64,000 nucleotides of DNA from Sternotherus odoratus (lineage: Eukaryota > Chordata > Testudines > Kinosternidae). The notes beneath the pieces are model-generated. The model worked only from the letters and a program-made list of their open reading frames with translations, did no database searches and was not told the DNA's origin. Position numbers and translations under genes: made by a program. Shown here in pieces: positions 1-10,599 of the stretch (position 1 is the stretch's first letter; each line of letters opens with the position of its first letter). The DNA lies in contig JAVMKO010000006.1 in the NCBI GenBank assembly GCA_032164245.1, positions 38,776,319 through 38,840,318 on the forward strand, read 5' to 3'.

Positions 1-169
1 TCAGACATCTGGGCTGTGGGCGGAGAAGCGGGTTATTCAATGAACAGACGAGACAGGATGTTCATAGGAAGTCGCCTCTCAACACTGGATCTGACTCTTA
101 CTTTTATTATTGACTCTTTTAAACTCGTTTACTGGCACTACATTATTAACGTGAAAGGGTAACACAGAA

Positions 170-235
170 CCATGGAATATCAGGGCTGGAAGGGACCTCA
201 GGAGAGCATCTAGTCCAATCCCCTGCTCACTACAT
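170..235 (-). mobile_element. CR1 LINE 3'-end fragment
   Basis: The plus strand reads GAATATCAGGGCTGGAAGGG, then a 'CATCTAGTCCAATCCCC' string. This is the reverse complement of the CR1 3' terminus, so the fragment lies on the minus strand. Only the last ~65 bp of the LINE are present, typical of 5'-truncated CR1 copies. Confidence 0.75.
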
Positions 236-275
236 TGTAATGATCCTTATGTAGATAAAATAACATGTCATTACA

Positions 276-511
276 GAAGTGACAAAGGGTCCTGTGGCAC
301 CCTAAAGACTAACTAAAGTATTGAAGCATAAGCTTTGGTGGGCTAATACCCACTTCGTGGGATGCATGCAGTGCATGGAACTGCATGCATCGGACGAAGT
401 GGGTATTAGCCCAGGAAAGCTTATGCTTCAATACTTTAGTTAGTTTTGAAGGTGCCACAGGACTCTTTGTCACTTCTGCAATTCCAGACTAACACGGCTA
501 CCTCTCTGATT
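276..511 (+). repeat. Snap-back (palindromic) retroposon with 12-bp target duplication
   Basis: Two arms of about 95 bp form a near-perfect inverted repeat (about 272-370 against 383-481) around a short centre rich in GCATGCA. The right arm runs on into the tail GACTAACACGGCTACCTC. The insertion is bracketed by CATGTCATTACA (264-275) and CATGCCATTACA (512-523), a 12-bp direct repeat with one mismatch, which suggests target-primed retrotransposition. A single-arm relative lies at 47245-47362. I cannot name the family, though I associate its 'AAGCTTATGCT...GTGCCACA' core with sauropsid genomes. Confidence 0.7.
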
Positions 512-523
512 CATGCCATTACA

Positions 524-1871
524 CAGCGCTTTATGTCGGCGGTGGTTTCATATTTCCACCCACTCTGTGTATGTTCTAAGAGTCATTAGTTTTCTTCTTA
601 ATGATTGTTACCTGCGAGGGCAAAACGAGCTAATTCGCTCTTCTACTTGCTCATGCATTGATTTGGGACGATCCCACCAAAGTTAACCACGTCTAAGCGA
701 TGAATCTCGCTCTAACTGGGACTTAAGGAGGCGCCTTTGACTTTTTCAAGTTATGATTTCAAAACCCGCTGGGGAGGAACAAGCCCCGTGTCTGGAAATT
801 GTTCGACGCCCTTTTCTTATCAGCGTGGCACTCGTTTGAACCTGATCCACCAAAGCATTTGAGCACGTGCTGAACGTTAAGCACGCGAGGAGTCCCATTG
901 AAACTTGAGTGCTTTGCTGAATCGGCTCCTTAGTTTTCGCTGCTTCTGCGTTGGCCCCGCTTGCACTTCAAAAACGTCTGCGGAGCGATACATTTTTGTC
1001 TTAAATGTTTGAAAAAGTGAGAGACACACTTTTTGATTTGCCATCAAACAACGTTAAATTAGTTAAACCAGACGCCGAAAGGCTCAGAAATCTTACCACT
1101 TCCCATGCAGAGAAACGTATGGAAATTCTGCTTTTTTCCCCTAGCCCCTTGGTTGACACTGCCTAGACTAGCTCATCTGATTCCCATTTGGGAGGCATAC
1201 TAGCGCGTATTTTAAGAGGCACTGTTACATTTGGAGAGCCCTGGGCACGCTTTAAAAAGCTGCTCCTTGAGTTCCCAGCCCCCGCAATCCAGCTGATGAG
1301 GAAAGGCACTGTGGGTTTGGTGGCACCGTTTGCATTGGGATTGGCACCATTTGATTGACAAAGTCTCCCATTCTTCCACATCTTGAGTGTTATCAAACGG
1401 ATTGTGTGGGGTCACAAGCTATTGAAGAACCGTCCGTGTAGCCGCAGAGAAGAGAATAAAGCATTGTGCAAACACAGGGTGCAGACGATGGCATTCTCAT
1501 GAATATGCTTCTTGCTTCCAACAGGCGAAATGCATTTCATCTTTCTTCTTCCTTAGCATTTCCTTTTAACTCCAGCGCTTTAATAGACAGCGCCGCCAGG
1601 TAAAAGAACACGCCGCGGCCAGGTAGTTAGGTAGGATCAAACCAGGGAGTTCGGAAAGGCTGGATTTCAATGACTCTGGAGACAACTCTCTCGAAACAAG
1701 GTCGGGAAGGCGGTTTAAAAACAACAACAACAACAACAAAACTTTCCTGATAATTGCATAGGAGACTGGATTGCCCTGCTGTAATTAACTTGGGTGGTTC
1801 CGTGGTAGCATTCCACTGCGACGACGCATTTTGCTAAAAAGTGTATGCAAGTCAGATGATTTGCAATAAAC
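524..1871. other. Upstream flank without recognisable gene
   Basis: No ORF here has a recognisable product. The stretch holds one short inverted-repeat element (841-924) and an (AAC)n run near 1719-1737. The rest is mixed-composition DNA with scattered CpGs and may include distal promoter elements of NKX2-1, which I cannot delimit. Confidence 0.5.
841..924. repeat. Short MITE-like inverted repeat
   Basis: CCTGATCCACCAAAGCATTT at the left end pairs with the complement of GAGTGCTTTGCTGAATCGG at the right end, with GCACGTGCT and AGTCCCATTGAAA inside. The same terminal design (CTGATCC...GGATCAG-like) recurs across this window at 18246, 37690 and 38332. Confidence 0.5.
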
Positions 1872-1872
1872 A

Positions 1873-1918
<46 letters not shown>

Positions 1919-1919
1919 T
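1872..1919. repeat. Compound (GT)n(GA)n microsatellite
   Basis: A run of GT dinucleotides is followed directly by a run of GA dinucleotides and an AAGAGAGAT tail. The minus-strand reading frames through it are pure low complexity and are not genes. Confidence 0.95.
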
Positions 1920-3509
1920 AAATGCCAATGCCAAAAAGCGACTTTTACCTTCATACATATCAGAGACGCAGGGCAGATAGAACAATCGCATCAACTTTCC
2001 TTTCCAGGATCTAAAAAGCCACAGCCGCACTGATCGGGTTAATCTAACTGGGGAATATTTGGAGGCCATCGGACGTGCATTCGTTCGACCAGGGGGACAC
2101 ATAAGAATGAGTAACCACAAAAGTTTTGGAAAGGGAATAATTTCCACACCTTTAAAAGGCACATCTGCACCAAGACCTTCTACACTAGTGTATGTGCCGA
2201 ATTATCGCCAGTCAGAAAGCCCGCGCTATGTTAAACGGGCAATTAGACATTACTCGGAAAGATACAAGTTCCAGGGAGATTTCATAGGAAAGGGAAAATA
2301 CAGAGGATTTTTAGACGTGTCATATGCATAGCTAGTATCCTGAACAGAAAAAAACATTCATTTTCTCTACCACCAAGAATAACTTTTTGCAATAATTAAA
2401 TTGAGATTAATATTTTTTTTTCTAATTCGGCGTAATGTCATTGTGAACTCCTTTCGAAAATACATTATTCTTGTCTGGAGAATTAGTATTTTTCCATATA
2501 CTTTAATGTCCTGTTCCTTTGCTAACGTAATAAAATACGCACAAGATTTATGTGGAAAATCAGGAAAAAAGCTTCGAATTTTTAACTGAATATTCTCATC
2601 AACAAAAGCATTGATATAAATATGTAAAAAACTGACAAATTAATGCATTTATCCCTTGGCGAAGCCAGTGTAGGAAATGTTCCATGTAATTAGAAAGACA
2701 AGAGCTAAAGAAGACAGGACGTCTCCAAAGCAGATGCATTTCCAACCAAAAGTTGTCCTTCCCTGATTAAGATGCGCTATATGACGACCTCACACAACAA
2801 ACCCACTTTTCGGTAGTAAGGCTGGAGATAACCTGGTGCCTAAAGAGGCAGTTGAACTGATGCAGAGAAATTGAGGGCCCGACTGAAAAAAAAGTTCCAC
2901 CGATTATATTTGTGTGGGAAAGCTCACCTCTTGCAGAGCTCTAAAGTATAATCAAGGCGCAGGCTTATACTTGAAGGGTGTTAATTCTCATACTGCAACC
3001 TACTTTCTCCTAAACCGGTTCTTGCCTACTGAATGAGAGAGCCTCCCAATTGAAGTAAAATGATCCTTATGTCTAATATCAAGCACAGTCACAAAGCGAC
3101 TGGCCATTTATGCTGCCACTTTAGACAAAGATATTTAGTTATTCCCGGGTAGCAAGTGCACTTTTGCATTTTTAAGCAGGAACAAGTAGAGTACAAATAT
3201 ATTTACGAGTGCAATTATGAAATGGTTATGTGATGCTTTAAAGTCACTAGGTTCCTGCACCTTTGCTGCAATTTTCTTAATATTCGGATAATCCCTTTAT
3301 TAAATTAGTTCCCAATCCTTTGGGCCAGTGTGTTAACATTCAGGGAAGGTTTTTCGTTGTGTTCAGGAGAGACACTGAAATGTGTGATTTGTAGTTACTG
3401 TAAAAGTTGGAAGATTCCTTCGAAGTCTTGGCAATAAATCTGAGTCACATTAACTATTGGATACATATAGATGTGTGAATATGAATGGACTCTACGTGTA
3501 CTTAAAATT
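1920..3509. other. Upstream flank without recognisable gene
   Basis: The only ORF of note (2059-2331, plus, 90 codons) shows no recognisable domain, signal peptide or membrane segment, and I do not annotate it. The segment becomes AT-rich beyond 2340. I see no repeat that I recognise until the CR1 scrap at about 3510. Confidence 0.5.
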
Positions 3510-3626
3510 AGACTGGGCAAAATGTCACAACATTCAGGGAATCAAACCTTCATTGGCAGGATGACGGACCAGATGACCAAACAGGTCTTTTCCATCCCTA
3601 ACTTCCTTGATTCATAAATAACCTTA
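3510..3626 (+). mobile_element. CR1 LINE 3'-end fragment
   Basis: GACCAGATGACCAAACAGGT, then CTTTTCCATCCCTAACTTCC and a TTGATTCATA terminus, match the CR1 3' end, in which a 'TTCTATGATTC' motif closes the element. The copy is short, diverged and on the plus strand. Confidence 0.65.
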
Positions 3627-3639
3627 GAAACCGCCTTTA

Positions 3640-4633
3640 GCGGTGCCATAGGAAGCCTCTGACACTGCTCCTACTAGAAAATGACAAATGTCTTTTTGTC
3701 TTAAAATATTGTTCGACAGTCTGTCACCCATCATTACTTTACACGTTTGCAAGCAAGCTTCCCTCTCTCCTCAAAGTAAAAACTAGGCAAAACGACCTGA
3801 TGATTTATTTCATGTCCAGGGACCAGACGCTGATTGTGGCGTTGCGTTTAAAGACTTATAATAGATGCTACAGAGAAACCTCCTCTGCGACTCTGTTAAA
3901 ATGCCGGTGCTGTTCACTGGTCAGCCTTTACACCTGGCAATCTTTCGGGCATCTCTAGGGCCCTTGGCATTGTGCAAGCCCAGTCTTGGAAACGGTGCCT
4001 CCAATATGAACGTTAGAGCCTCAATCTAGGCGAGATTTCTCCCTTCTATGTTTCTTTAAAATCTAACTTAGTGGGGAAGGGGGCGGGGGAGGGGAAATAA
4101 ATCCCGTTGTTCCATAATGTTAAACTCCCTCTAGCCACCCCTCACAAAGGCCGAGGCTATAATGTGAGGAGTCGGAAGGGAATTGTTAAGTCATTTCTCT
4201 TTCACTTCGCAAATTTGTCTTTGCAAATGCCATGAAATTCCCCACCCAGAACGTTGCCACCGCAGAAGAATAAAATAAAATTACTGGTGCTCCCGGGGTC
4301 TTTCAGCAAAAGGAGACATTAAAAATCCTGACAAGTAAAACTTAAAGGTGTTTACCTTGTCATCAGCATGTAAGCTAATTATCTTGGGCAAGATGTAGGC
4401 TTCTATTGTCTTGTTGCTTTAGTGCCTATGCCCCGCCTCTGGTGGCAGCCTAAAACCTGGCGTCTGGCTAAAACAAACGAAAGGCAGCCCTGAGCCTCCA
4501 CTCAATCCAATTAAGGCGGACTTCGTCCACTCGGTTACGTGTACATCCAACAAGATCGGCGTGAAGGCAACACCAGAATATTTGGCAAAAAAAAAAAGAG
4601 ATTGGCCTCCCCTTCCCCCCTTTTTTTTTCCAG
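3640..4633 (+). promoter_or_regulatory. NKX2-1: NKX2-1 promoter / first-intron regulatory region (inferred)
   Basis: This lies just upstream of the first coding exon found here. Visible motifs are a GC box CCCCGCC (4431-4437), a forkhead-type TAAAACAAACGA (4469-4480), a homeodomain-type CAATTAAG (4508-4515), and a long pyrimidine tract ending in CAG (about 4609-4633) that makes a good 3' splice acceptor. In mammals a promoter with Sp1 and FOXA sites sits immediately upstream of the corresponding exon, and a separate upstream exon supplies a longer N-terminus. I could not find a convincing equivalent of that upstream coding exon. The transcription start is not resolvable from sequence alone. 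Confidence 0.5.
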
Positions 4634-4643
4634 CCGCCGAATC

Positions 4644-5010
4644 ATGTCGATGAGCCCAAAGCATACGACTCCTTTCTCAGTGTCTGACATCTTGAGTCCC
4701 TTGGAGGAAAGCTACAAGAAAGTGGGCATGGAGGGCAGCAACTTGGGGGCTCCCCTGGCAGCCTACAGGCAGTCTCAGGTTTCTCAGCCAGCCATGCAGC
4801 AGCACCCCATGGGCCACAACGGGACCGTGACTGCTGCCTACCATATGACAGCGGCGGGCGTCCCCCAGCTCTCCCACACCGCTATGGGGGGCTACTGCAA
4901 CGGCAACCTAGGCAACATGGGCGAGCTTCCACCTTACCAGGAGACCATGCGGAACAGCGCTTCGGCCACGGGGTGGTACGGGGCCAACCCGGACCCCCGC
5001 TTCTCCACAA
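4644..5010 (+). CDS. NKX2-1: NKX2-1 homeobox transcription factor, first coding exon found (aa 1-122 plus one base)
   Basis: NKX2-1 is a nuclear transcription factor needed for thyroid, lung and ventral forebrain development. It activates thyroglobulin, thyroperoxidase and surfactant genes. This exon begins [20 protein letters not shown]. The tinman (TN/EH1-type) motif is at residues 7-22 and the rest is a Gly/Met/Gln-rich activation region. I chose ATG 4644 because it matches the standard short-isoform start. The frame is also open upstream to the CAG acceptor at 4631-4633, reading RRI before the Met, so an N-terminally extended isoform from an upstream exon is possible. The exon ends at a canonical donor GTAAGT (5011), leaving a phase-1 base. 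The split codon becomes Ile123. The exon sits in CpG-rich DNA that continues through the second exon. Confidence 0.97.
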
Positions 5011-6210
5011 GTAAGTGAGCCCCGCGACCAGCGGGCAAACTTTACGCACGGCTCCGGGCTTTGGAAGCCTTTCCAATGGAGCGACTCGGAGGAACCCTGT
5101 CGGTTGCGGTACAGTGCGGGTTTTTTTGTGTGTGTGGGGGGGGATACAAGGGGGGGCGGGAAAGTGGCTTGAAGTGGAAATCGGGTCAACCCAAAGAGCC
5201 GGATCGCGGCAGGGCTCGCTAGGAGTCAGACCATCGGCCGTTTTTTCGGCTTCCCGGGCTCCTGTCCTGTTTTAGCTCTTTCTCGGTAGCCCCTGCCTCT
5301 CGCTTTCCATGCCCCCCCCCCCCTCCGGTTCGTGGGTCGCTTCCCTGAGACGGAAGGTGCTGTCTGGTCCCCGGGAGCCAGCGCCCCATTGCCGAGGGAG
5401 AACCGACGGGAGGAAATGCCCCGCGCTGGAGCGATTTCACTGTAGGCGAGGAAACATTTGGGTGCCTGTGTCCTGGGGAGGGGGGTCTCTCCCCAAATCC
5501 CCTGCAATAAACAACAGTGCAGATAAGGGCGACGGAGAACGGAAAGGCGGCAAACCATTAAATAAACCCAAACCCCTTCCAACCGAAATCCGAATAATTC
5601 GCAACTGAATCCACACACCAAACTACTGACTGGCCTATCGGGGCTCAGCCCCCCGCATGCCCGCTTAACCCCAACGGTGGTGGAAAGGGGAACTGGCGGG
5701 TATTCGTTTAATAAGGAGATCCGGAGCGAGATGGTTTCGAGAGTAGCTCGAAAGGGGAGTGAGACCCGTTTGAAGGTGGAAACTTGCACTAGCTAGTGTG
5801 TGTTCCTAGACCTGCTGGTGTTTCGTTCTCTTTCGCTATGCTCCGCTCTCGGATAGCCCGTATTTGTACATACTCGGTCCTCGGTGGAGGTTTTGCTCCG
5901 TATGACCCCTTAAGTGTTTGAAATAGCCCGGGGGATAGTGGAGGGAGAGGTGTAAATCGTTCTCAAACTGTTTCCCTGCTAGTGATCCAGCGTGCAGCCC
6001 TACACGGCCCTGCCTGGCTCGGGGGTGGGCTAGTCCCAGTGCATCGGGCTTAGGCGGGTTTCGAATCGATTTGGATTCGGATCGTCATTACGAACCGGGG
6101 AGAGCTCAGAACTCGGTTTGGAGTCAATATTCGAAACGCGTTTCTCGCCCAGGCAGGCCCGGGCCGCTACCCGCGTTGCTTAAAAATGTGTGTGATCTTC
6201 TTGCTTTTAG
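5011..6210 (+). other. NKX2-1: NKX2-1 intron between coding exons
   Basis: A 1.2 kb intron from GTAAGT (5011) to TTGCTTTTAG (6201-6210). It is CpG-rich in its first part, with poly-C and poly-G runs (for example 5310-5323). Several ORFs on both strands cross it, the longest on the minus strand at 5226-5789. None resembles a known protein, and their length is expected in GC-rich DNA. Confidence 0.9.
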
Positions 6211-6881
6211 TATCCCGCTTCATGGGGCCGTCTTCTGGAATGAACATGGGCGGCATGGGGAGCCTCAGCTCGCTGGGAGACGTTAGCAAGAGCATGGCAC
6301 CGCTCCAGAGCACTCCGCGGAGGAAACGCAGGGTCCTTTTCTCCCAGGCCCAGGTTTACGAGCTGGAGAGACGCTTCAAGCAGCAGAAATACCTCTCGGC
6401 TCCGGAGCGAGAGCATCTAGCCAGCATGATCCACCTCACCCCCACTCAGGTCAAAATCTGGTTTCAGAACCACCGCTACAAGATGAAACGCCAGGCCAAG
6501 GACAAAGCGGCGCAGCAGCAGATGCAACAGGACAGCGGCTCTTGCCAGCAGCAGCAGTCCCCCAGAAGAGTGGCGGTGCCCGTACTGGTCAAGGATGGCA
6601 AGCCGTGCCAGGCCGGCTCCAACACGCCGACGGCAGCGCTCCAGACCCACCAGCAGCAGGCGGCGGCGGCCATCACGGTGGCTACCAATGGCACCAGCCT
6701 GGGACAGCATCAGAGCCACCAGCCAAACAGCGCGGGGCAGTCGCCAGACCTGGGACAGCACTCGGCCAGCCCGTCGTCTCTCCAGAGCCAGGTCTCCAGT
6801 TTGTCCCACTTAAACTCTTCTGGATCTGACTATGGCACCGCCATGTCTTGCTCTACCTTGCTCTACGGTAGGACCTGGTGA
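6211..6881 (+). CDS. NKX2-1: NKX2-1 homeobox transcription factor, final coding exon (aa 123-345)
   Basis: The exon follows acceptor TTTTAG and restores the frame ([12 protein letters not shown]). The homeodomain spans about residues 159-218. It has W206, F207 and N209 in the recognition helix (homeodomain W48, F49, N51) and the NK2-class hallmark Tyr at homeodomain position 54 (residue 212). The NK2-specific domain [13 protein letters not shown] follows at about 243-255. The C-terminus is Gln/Ser/Ala-rich and ends [11 protein letters not shown], followed by TGA (6879-6881). The total of 345 aa compares with about 371 in human; the difference lies in Gly/Gln/Ala runs after the homeodomain. 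No frameshift or missing key residue is visible, so the gene looks functional. Paralogue NKX2-4 is close in the homeodomain, but the N-terminal and C-terminal segments favour NKX2-1. Confidence 0.97.
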
Positions 6882-7620
6882 GAGGATTGGTTTTGAAGAC
6901 GCGCCCAGTCACGCCAATCTCGGTCCGGTTCAAACTGGGGTGGGGTTTTTTTTCCTCTTTTTCTTTTGTAACGAGCGGTTCTTCGAGGAACACGCGCCCC
7001 CCTCCCCCAACACAGAGAGACCGAGAGTGACTTTTAGGTTGTTAAATGGGTATTTCATTAAAACAGCCATGCATGGAGCAGTTGCAGAATGGAGCCCGTG
7101 AGTGGTCGTGGGCTGAAGGCTTGGATGTCAAATGTACACTTTGCCGGCGAATAGACCTTGCATGTAAATATAGAGATTTTCGGAGGGGAGGGGTGGGCGT
7201 TTCCCTCCCCCCCCCAAAAAAAACCCATTAGTGTCACCCAGACAAAAGGAAAGGCCCCCTTTCTACTCCCCCAGCCCAGCCGCCAGGGCCCGAGGATGGA
7301 GATTTTGATTCGTCGCAGCTTGGCTTTTTTTTTTCTTCTTCCCTTAACTTTTGATGTGAACCTGTAGCTGTATAATGCTGTCAAAAGTTGGACTAAACCC
7401 ATAGTTTTTAGTAACCTGTATATTTTGTTGTAAAGAAAAAAAATTACAATCAACCAAATCAAACCAAAACACCCGACCTTTTTTATGGACACTGAACGAT
7501 CCGTGTAAATCTTTTGGCAGTTTGTTATTTCCGCACGTCTCCTCTTTCTGTTGTAAACTTATGTAGATATTTGGCTTAAATATAGTTCCTAAGAAGCTTC
7601 TAATAAATTATACACATTAC
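6882..7620 (+). other. NKX2-1: NKX2-1 3'UTR with poly(A) signal
   Basis: Downstream of the stop the sequence turns T/A-rich and includes TGTATATTTTGTTGTAAAG (from about 7417), which I recognise as NKX2-1 3'UTR-like. A canonical AATAAA lies at 7602-7607, followed by a T-rich stretch (7628 on) suited to a cleavage site. An additional AATAAA at 8145-8150 could give a longer form. Confidence 0.7.
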
Positions 7621-7724
7621 AAATATTCTTTTTATTATTATGATTATTTCCCATTGCTTTCCCCCATAGATCTCTCTCCGAACCCCCCCCCCCCCCGCAA
7701 AACAAAGGGGGACGCTAATAAATA

Positions 7725-7805
7725 CAAAAGGCCCAAGTCTTGCACCCATTGAACTCAATGGGGAGTTCGGCCGGTTGGTTTCAATGGGAAGCAGGATCAC
7801 GCCCA
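7725..7805. repeat. Short MITE-like inverted repeat (CATTGAA/TTCAATG type)
   Basis: ACCCATTGAACTCAATGGGG is followed by GTTTCAATGGGAAGCAGGAT, making nested inverted halves. It belongs to the recurring 'GGATC...CAATGGG' group seen elsewhere in the window. It may lie inside the longest NKX2-1 transcript if the 8145 poly(A) signal is used. Confidence 0.4.
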
Positions 7806-8150
7806 GGGTCTGGAGAAGTGATAAGCAAATATACGGGATAACTCTATTCCTGCTTTATCTAATGAAGGGATCGAATCCGAATTGATTGGCCAGATCTCAG
7901 GCTAGGGAGCCAACCGCAGATCTAGAGAAAGGATGGCATCCCAGAAGCAGTCACAGAAAACCCCAAAGGCATTTAAGTGTGAGGTTATTGGAAACAAACT
8001 ACTGGGTAGCCCACTGACAAGACTAGCCAATGCAACCGTTTTAAAGCGTGTCCAGTTTTACTAACTTGTACAAAGCTCATTTCTACCCGGTTTTCTGATG
8101 TACTTGTATTTTAAGGAAAGCACAGTCACCTTATTTATACTCAAAATAAA

Positions 8151-10337
8151 ACGATAGTTTATTGCGTCCGGCGTGTAGTTAGTTGGAGTTAACTTTCCTT
8201 ATAAAAGTGTATTTCATTTGATACACACAGAAGAGGCGCAAACGCCTCACTTCAGTTTGCTCCGCAGCTTCCATCCTTACAAAACAGACAGGGGGGGGGG
8301 GGCTACTTTGCTGCGGGCGCCTTTCGTTTGAAAGCAGATTGTTTTTGCTTCGGTGGCTGGCCTAGGCGGTAAAGAAACAGGTGAGGGGGGGGGGAGCGTG
8401 TAGGTGTGTAGCTGAGAAACAGTCGTGCGTGTTAGTGATGTAAACACCATAGGGCTTCAGGAGAGGTATGTGTTAACTTCGGTGTAAATAGACAAAGTCG
8501 ATCTTGCGAAATAGCTTTTAACTGGTCAATCAAACACATTACATCCCCAAGCCTTTTGGCCCATTATCCCTTTTGTGAGTGTAACTGAAAATCCAAAGTG
8601 CCCACTGTTAACCTAGCCCATCAGTGACCCCAGACCCTCTCCTCCTCCAAATCGCCTTCCTAGGTGTAATCCCCCCCCCCCCGATTTTGAAAATTTAAAT
8701 GGGGAAATACATCTCCTCATTCAAAGATCTCTGAAATGCTGAAGAATCACGAACCGGTGCATGTTATTTGAGATGGAGCGAGAAAGGAGTTAGCCAGGAG
8801 TGTAAACAAACAAACAAATCTACAGTTTCTGTAGCAGCGCCGGAGGGCTCGGTGATTCAGAGAGCTTGGATAAGAAAAAGGAAATAGAGTAAAAAGATTA
8901 TCGGATCCTTCTGTTAAACGTGTGTCAGCGGGAATTTCAAGCTCCTCCATTTTTATACTGTTCCGTTGATTGAGAAAGATTATCAAATGGGATACAACGT
9001 ATTTTAACGTTACTTTTTTCTGTTAAGAATATTAATTTCAAATGTATAACTATACCTCAAAACTGGCATTCAGAGAGCCTAAACGGAGTGCTCGGTGCTG
9101 TCATTTAAAATAGAAATACACGGGAAGATTGGTTGGAATTTCTTTTAAGTGTTAAACTTCCTTGTTAAGGCTCCCCTGGTCGAAGGGGCGATCTGTGCAT
9201 GTTTAATGCTATCCATTTTTAGTAGGTCTAGTTCCTCTCTCTCAATTTTAAAATGCACATGAGAGGTGTGAAATGCTGCGCTCAAATCGACATTCCCCCT
9301 TTCTTGGGATTTATTTTAGAATCCTTCCCAAAACTGGTCATTTTCAGACTCATGGGGAGCTATGAATATTTGAAAAATCTTAGACCTATTTTCATGGGAC
9401 TGAGAAATCAAGTTGATATGTAGTGGAACCAGCTAGCGACTTAACATAATAGACTTTGGGCAATAAATGAATTTTATTGTATCTAGACAACCTCATAAAC
9501 ACATATTTGGTGGTGGGTGTAATTACTGTAATGGATTATTATGTACACTGGCTTATCTTTCTTAAACTAAATTTAGTTTCGATTAAATAAACGCGTTTCC
9601 ACTTTGTCTGATGTCGGCTTAGTTTAAAGTCTGTTTACTTGTTCCACAGAAAGGTGAATTCATCTCTTTATAAAGCACTAGAGACCAAGCAAACACAATT
9701 CAAACTGTATTTACATATCAATCAGGAGAAATGCAAACAAACTGCCGCTTTAACAAATTTAGAGGGTTTTTTTTATGACACCGTATTATTATCCTTTTAT
9801 CATAGACTTCTTTGTACAGCCAGTTATGTCTTCCATTACGGGCAAGATATTCCAATGACCTTTACAAACATTTTAATCTAAAATTTCCCTGGAGCAGACT
9901 CGAGGGAATTTGCCCACTGTATAGCTTTCCTAAATTAAAATCTATGCTACCATGTCAACCCTTGCCTCTTCCCTGACCACTGATTTTCAGGCGCTTGTTA
10001 ATCAGCGCAGAAGTCGATTAATGGAAGTGAAAAAGGCGGGGGCGGGGGAGCAAGAGCAGTGATGAAAAATCTTTGAAATGATGGAAGAGAAATCCATTTC
10101 CAAATGTCTCCGGTCACATACAGAAATCAGACCGCGGGCACCGCATCTATATTTTGGAGTTAAAGAGATCGAATAAAGAATGGCTCTTTCCTCCTTCCGC
10201 TCCCCCCTGGCACTGCCTACAGATGTAGGAGATTTGCTGAGGGCATTTTCCCCCTGCTGTAAATAGGAGTTCATGCTTTGAGTGCTATGAAGTGTGTGGA
10301 TGTAGTGGCACAGCAGGCTGGAGGGGAGGAAAAAAAA
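8151..10337. other. NKX2-1 downstream flank, gene-free
   Basis: AT-rich DNA with homopolymer G/C runs (8290-8303, 8387-8394, 8671-8682). Between about 9480 and 9600 there is a cluster of TAAT/ATTA homeodomain-type cores and few CpGs. No ORF here has a recognisable product. Confidence 0.5.
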
Positions 10338-10580
10338 TCAGGGCTTCGCCATATTTGCTGTTCGGTATGAACGCATTTTTGTTTCAAACCAACGTCCTTT
10401 CACCGCCAGTAGCTGAGGAGTCTCGGGAAGAAATACAATCCGAAGGATCTCCAGTCTGGGGGTCTGAGCCAAGATGATATTTCTGTCCCCTGCAGTCAGA
10501 ATAAGAAGCAGTGCAGGGATGATGATTATACACACGAGAAAACCAATCGGGATGCTAATGTAGATGTGTGGTGCCTGCAT
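10338..10580 (-). CDS. Possible 80-aa single-pass membrane microprotein ORF (speculative)
   Basis: I do not recognise this ORF. It starts MQAPHIYISIPIGFLV, and residues about 6-30 form a strongly hydrophobic segment (IPIGFLVCIIIIPALLLILT) that could span a membrane. It is followed by a polar tail with basic residues near the C-terminus. It lies antisense to and about 2.7 kb beyond the NKX2-1 poly(A) site, in DNA that otherwise looks non-repetitive. Nothing shows that it is transcribed, and an ORF of 80 codons is within chance expectation. A 3' splice-like CTGACTGCAG also lies inside it on the minus strand, so if transcribed it could be part of an exon of a longer RNA. Confidence 0.12.
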   Translation of the reverse strand: MQAPHIYISIPIGFLVCIIIIPALLLILTAGDRNIILAQTPRLEILRIVFLPETPQLLAVKGRWFETKMRSYRTANMAKP

Positions 10581-10599
10581 TTTCGTTCACAAGGCAGTT

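Noticed and set aside
2059..2331. 90-codon plus-strand ORF upstream of NKX2-1
   Set aside because: No recognisable domain, no signal or membrane segment, no splice context, and its length is within chance expectation. Not annotated without comparative evidence.
5226..5789. 187-codon minus-strand ORF in the NKX2-1 intron
   Set aside because: GC-rich DNA has few stop codons. The translation has no known motif and spans homopolymer C runs.
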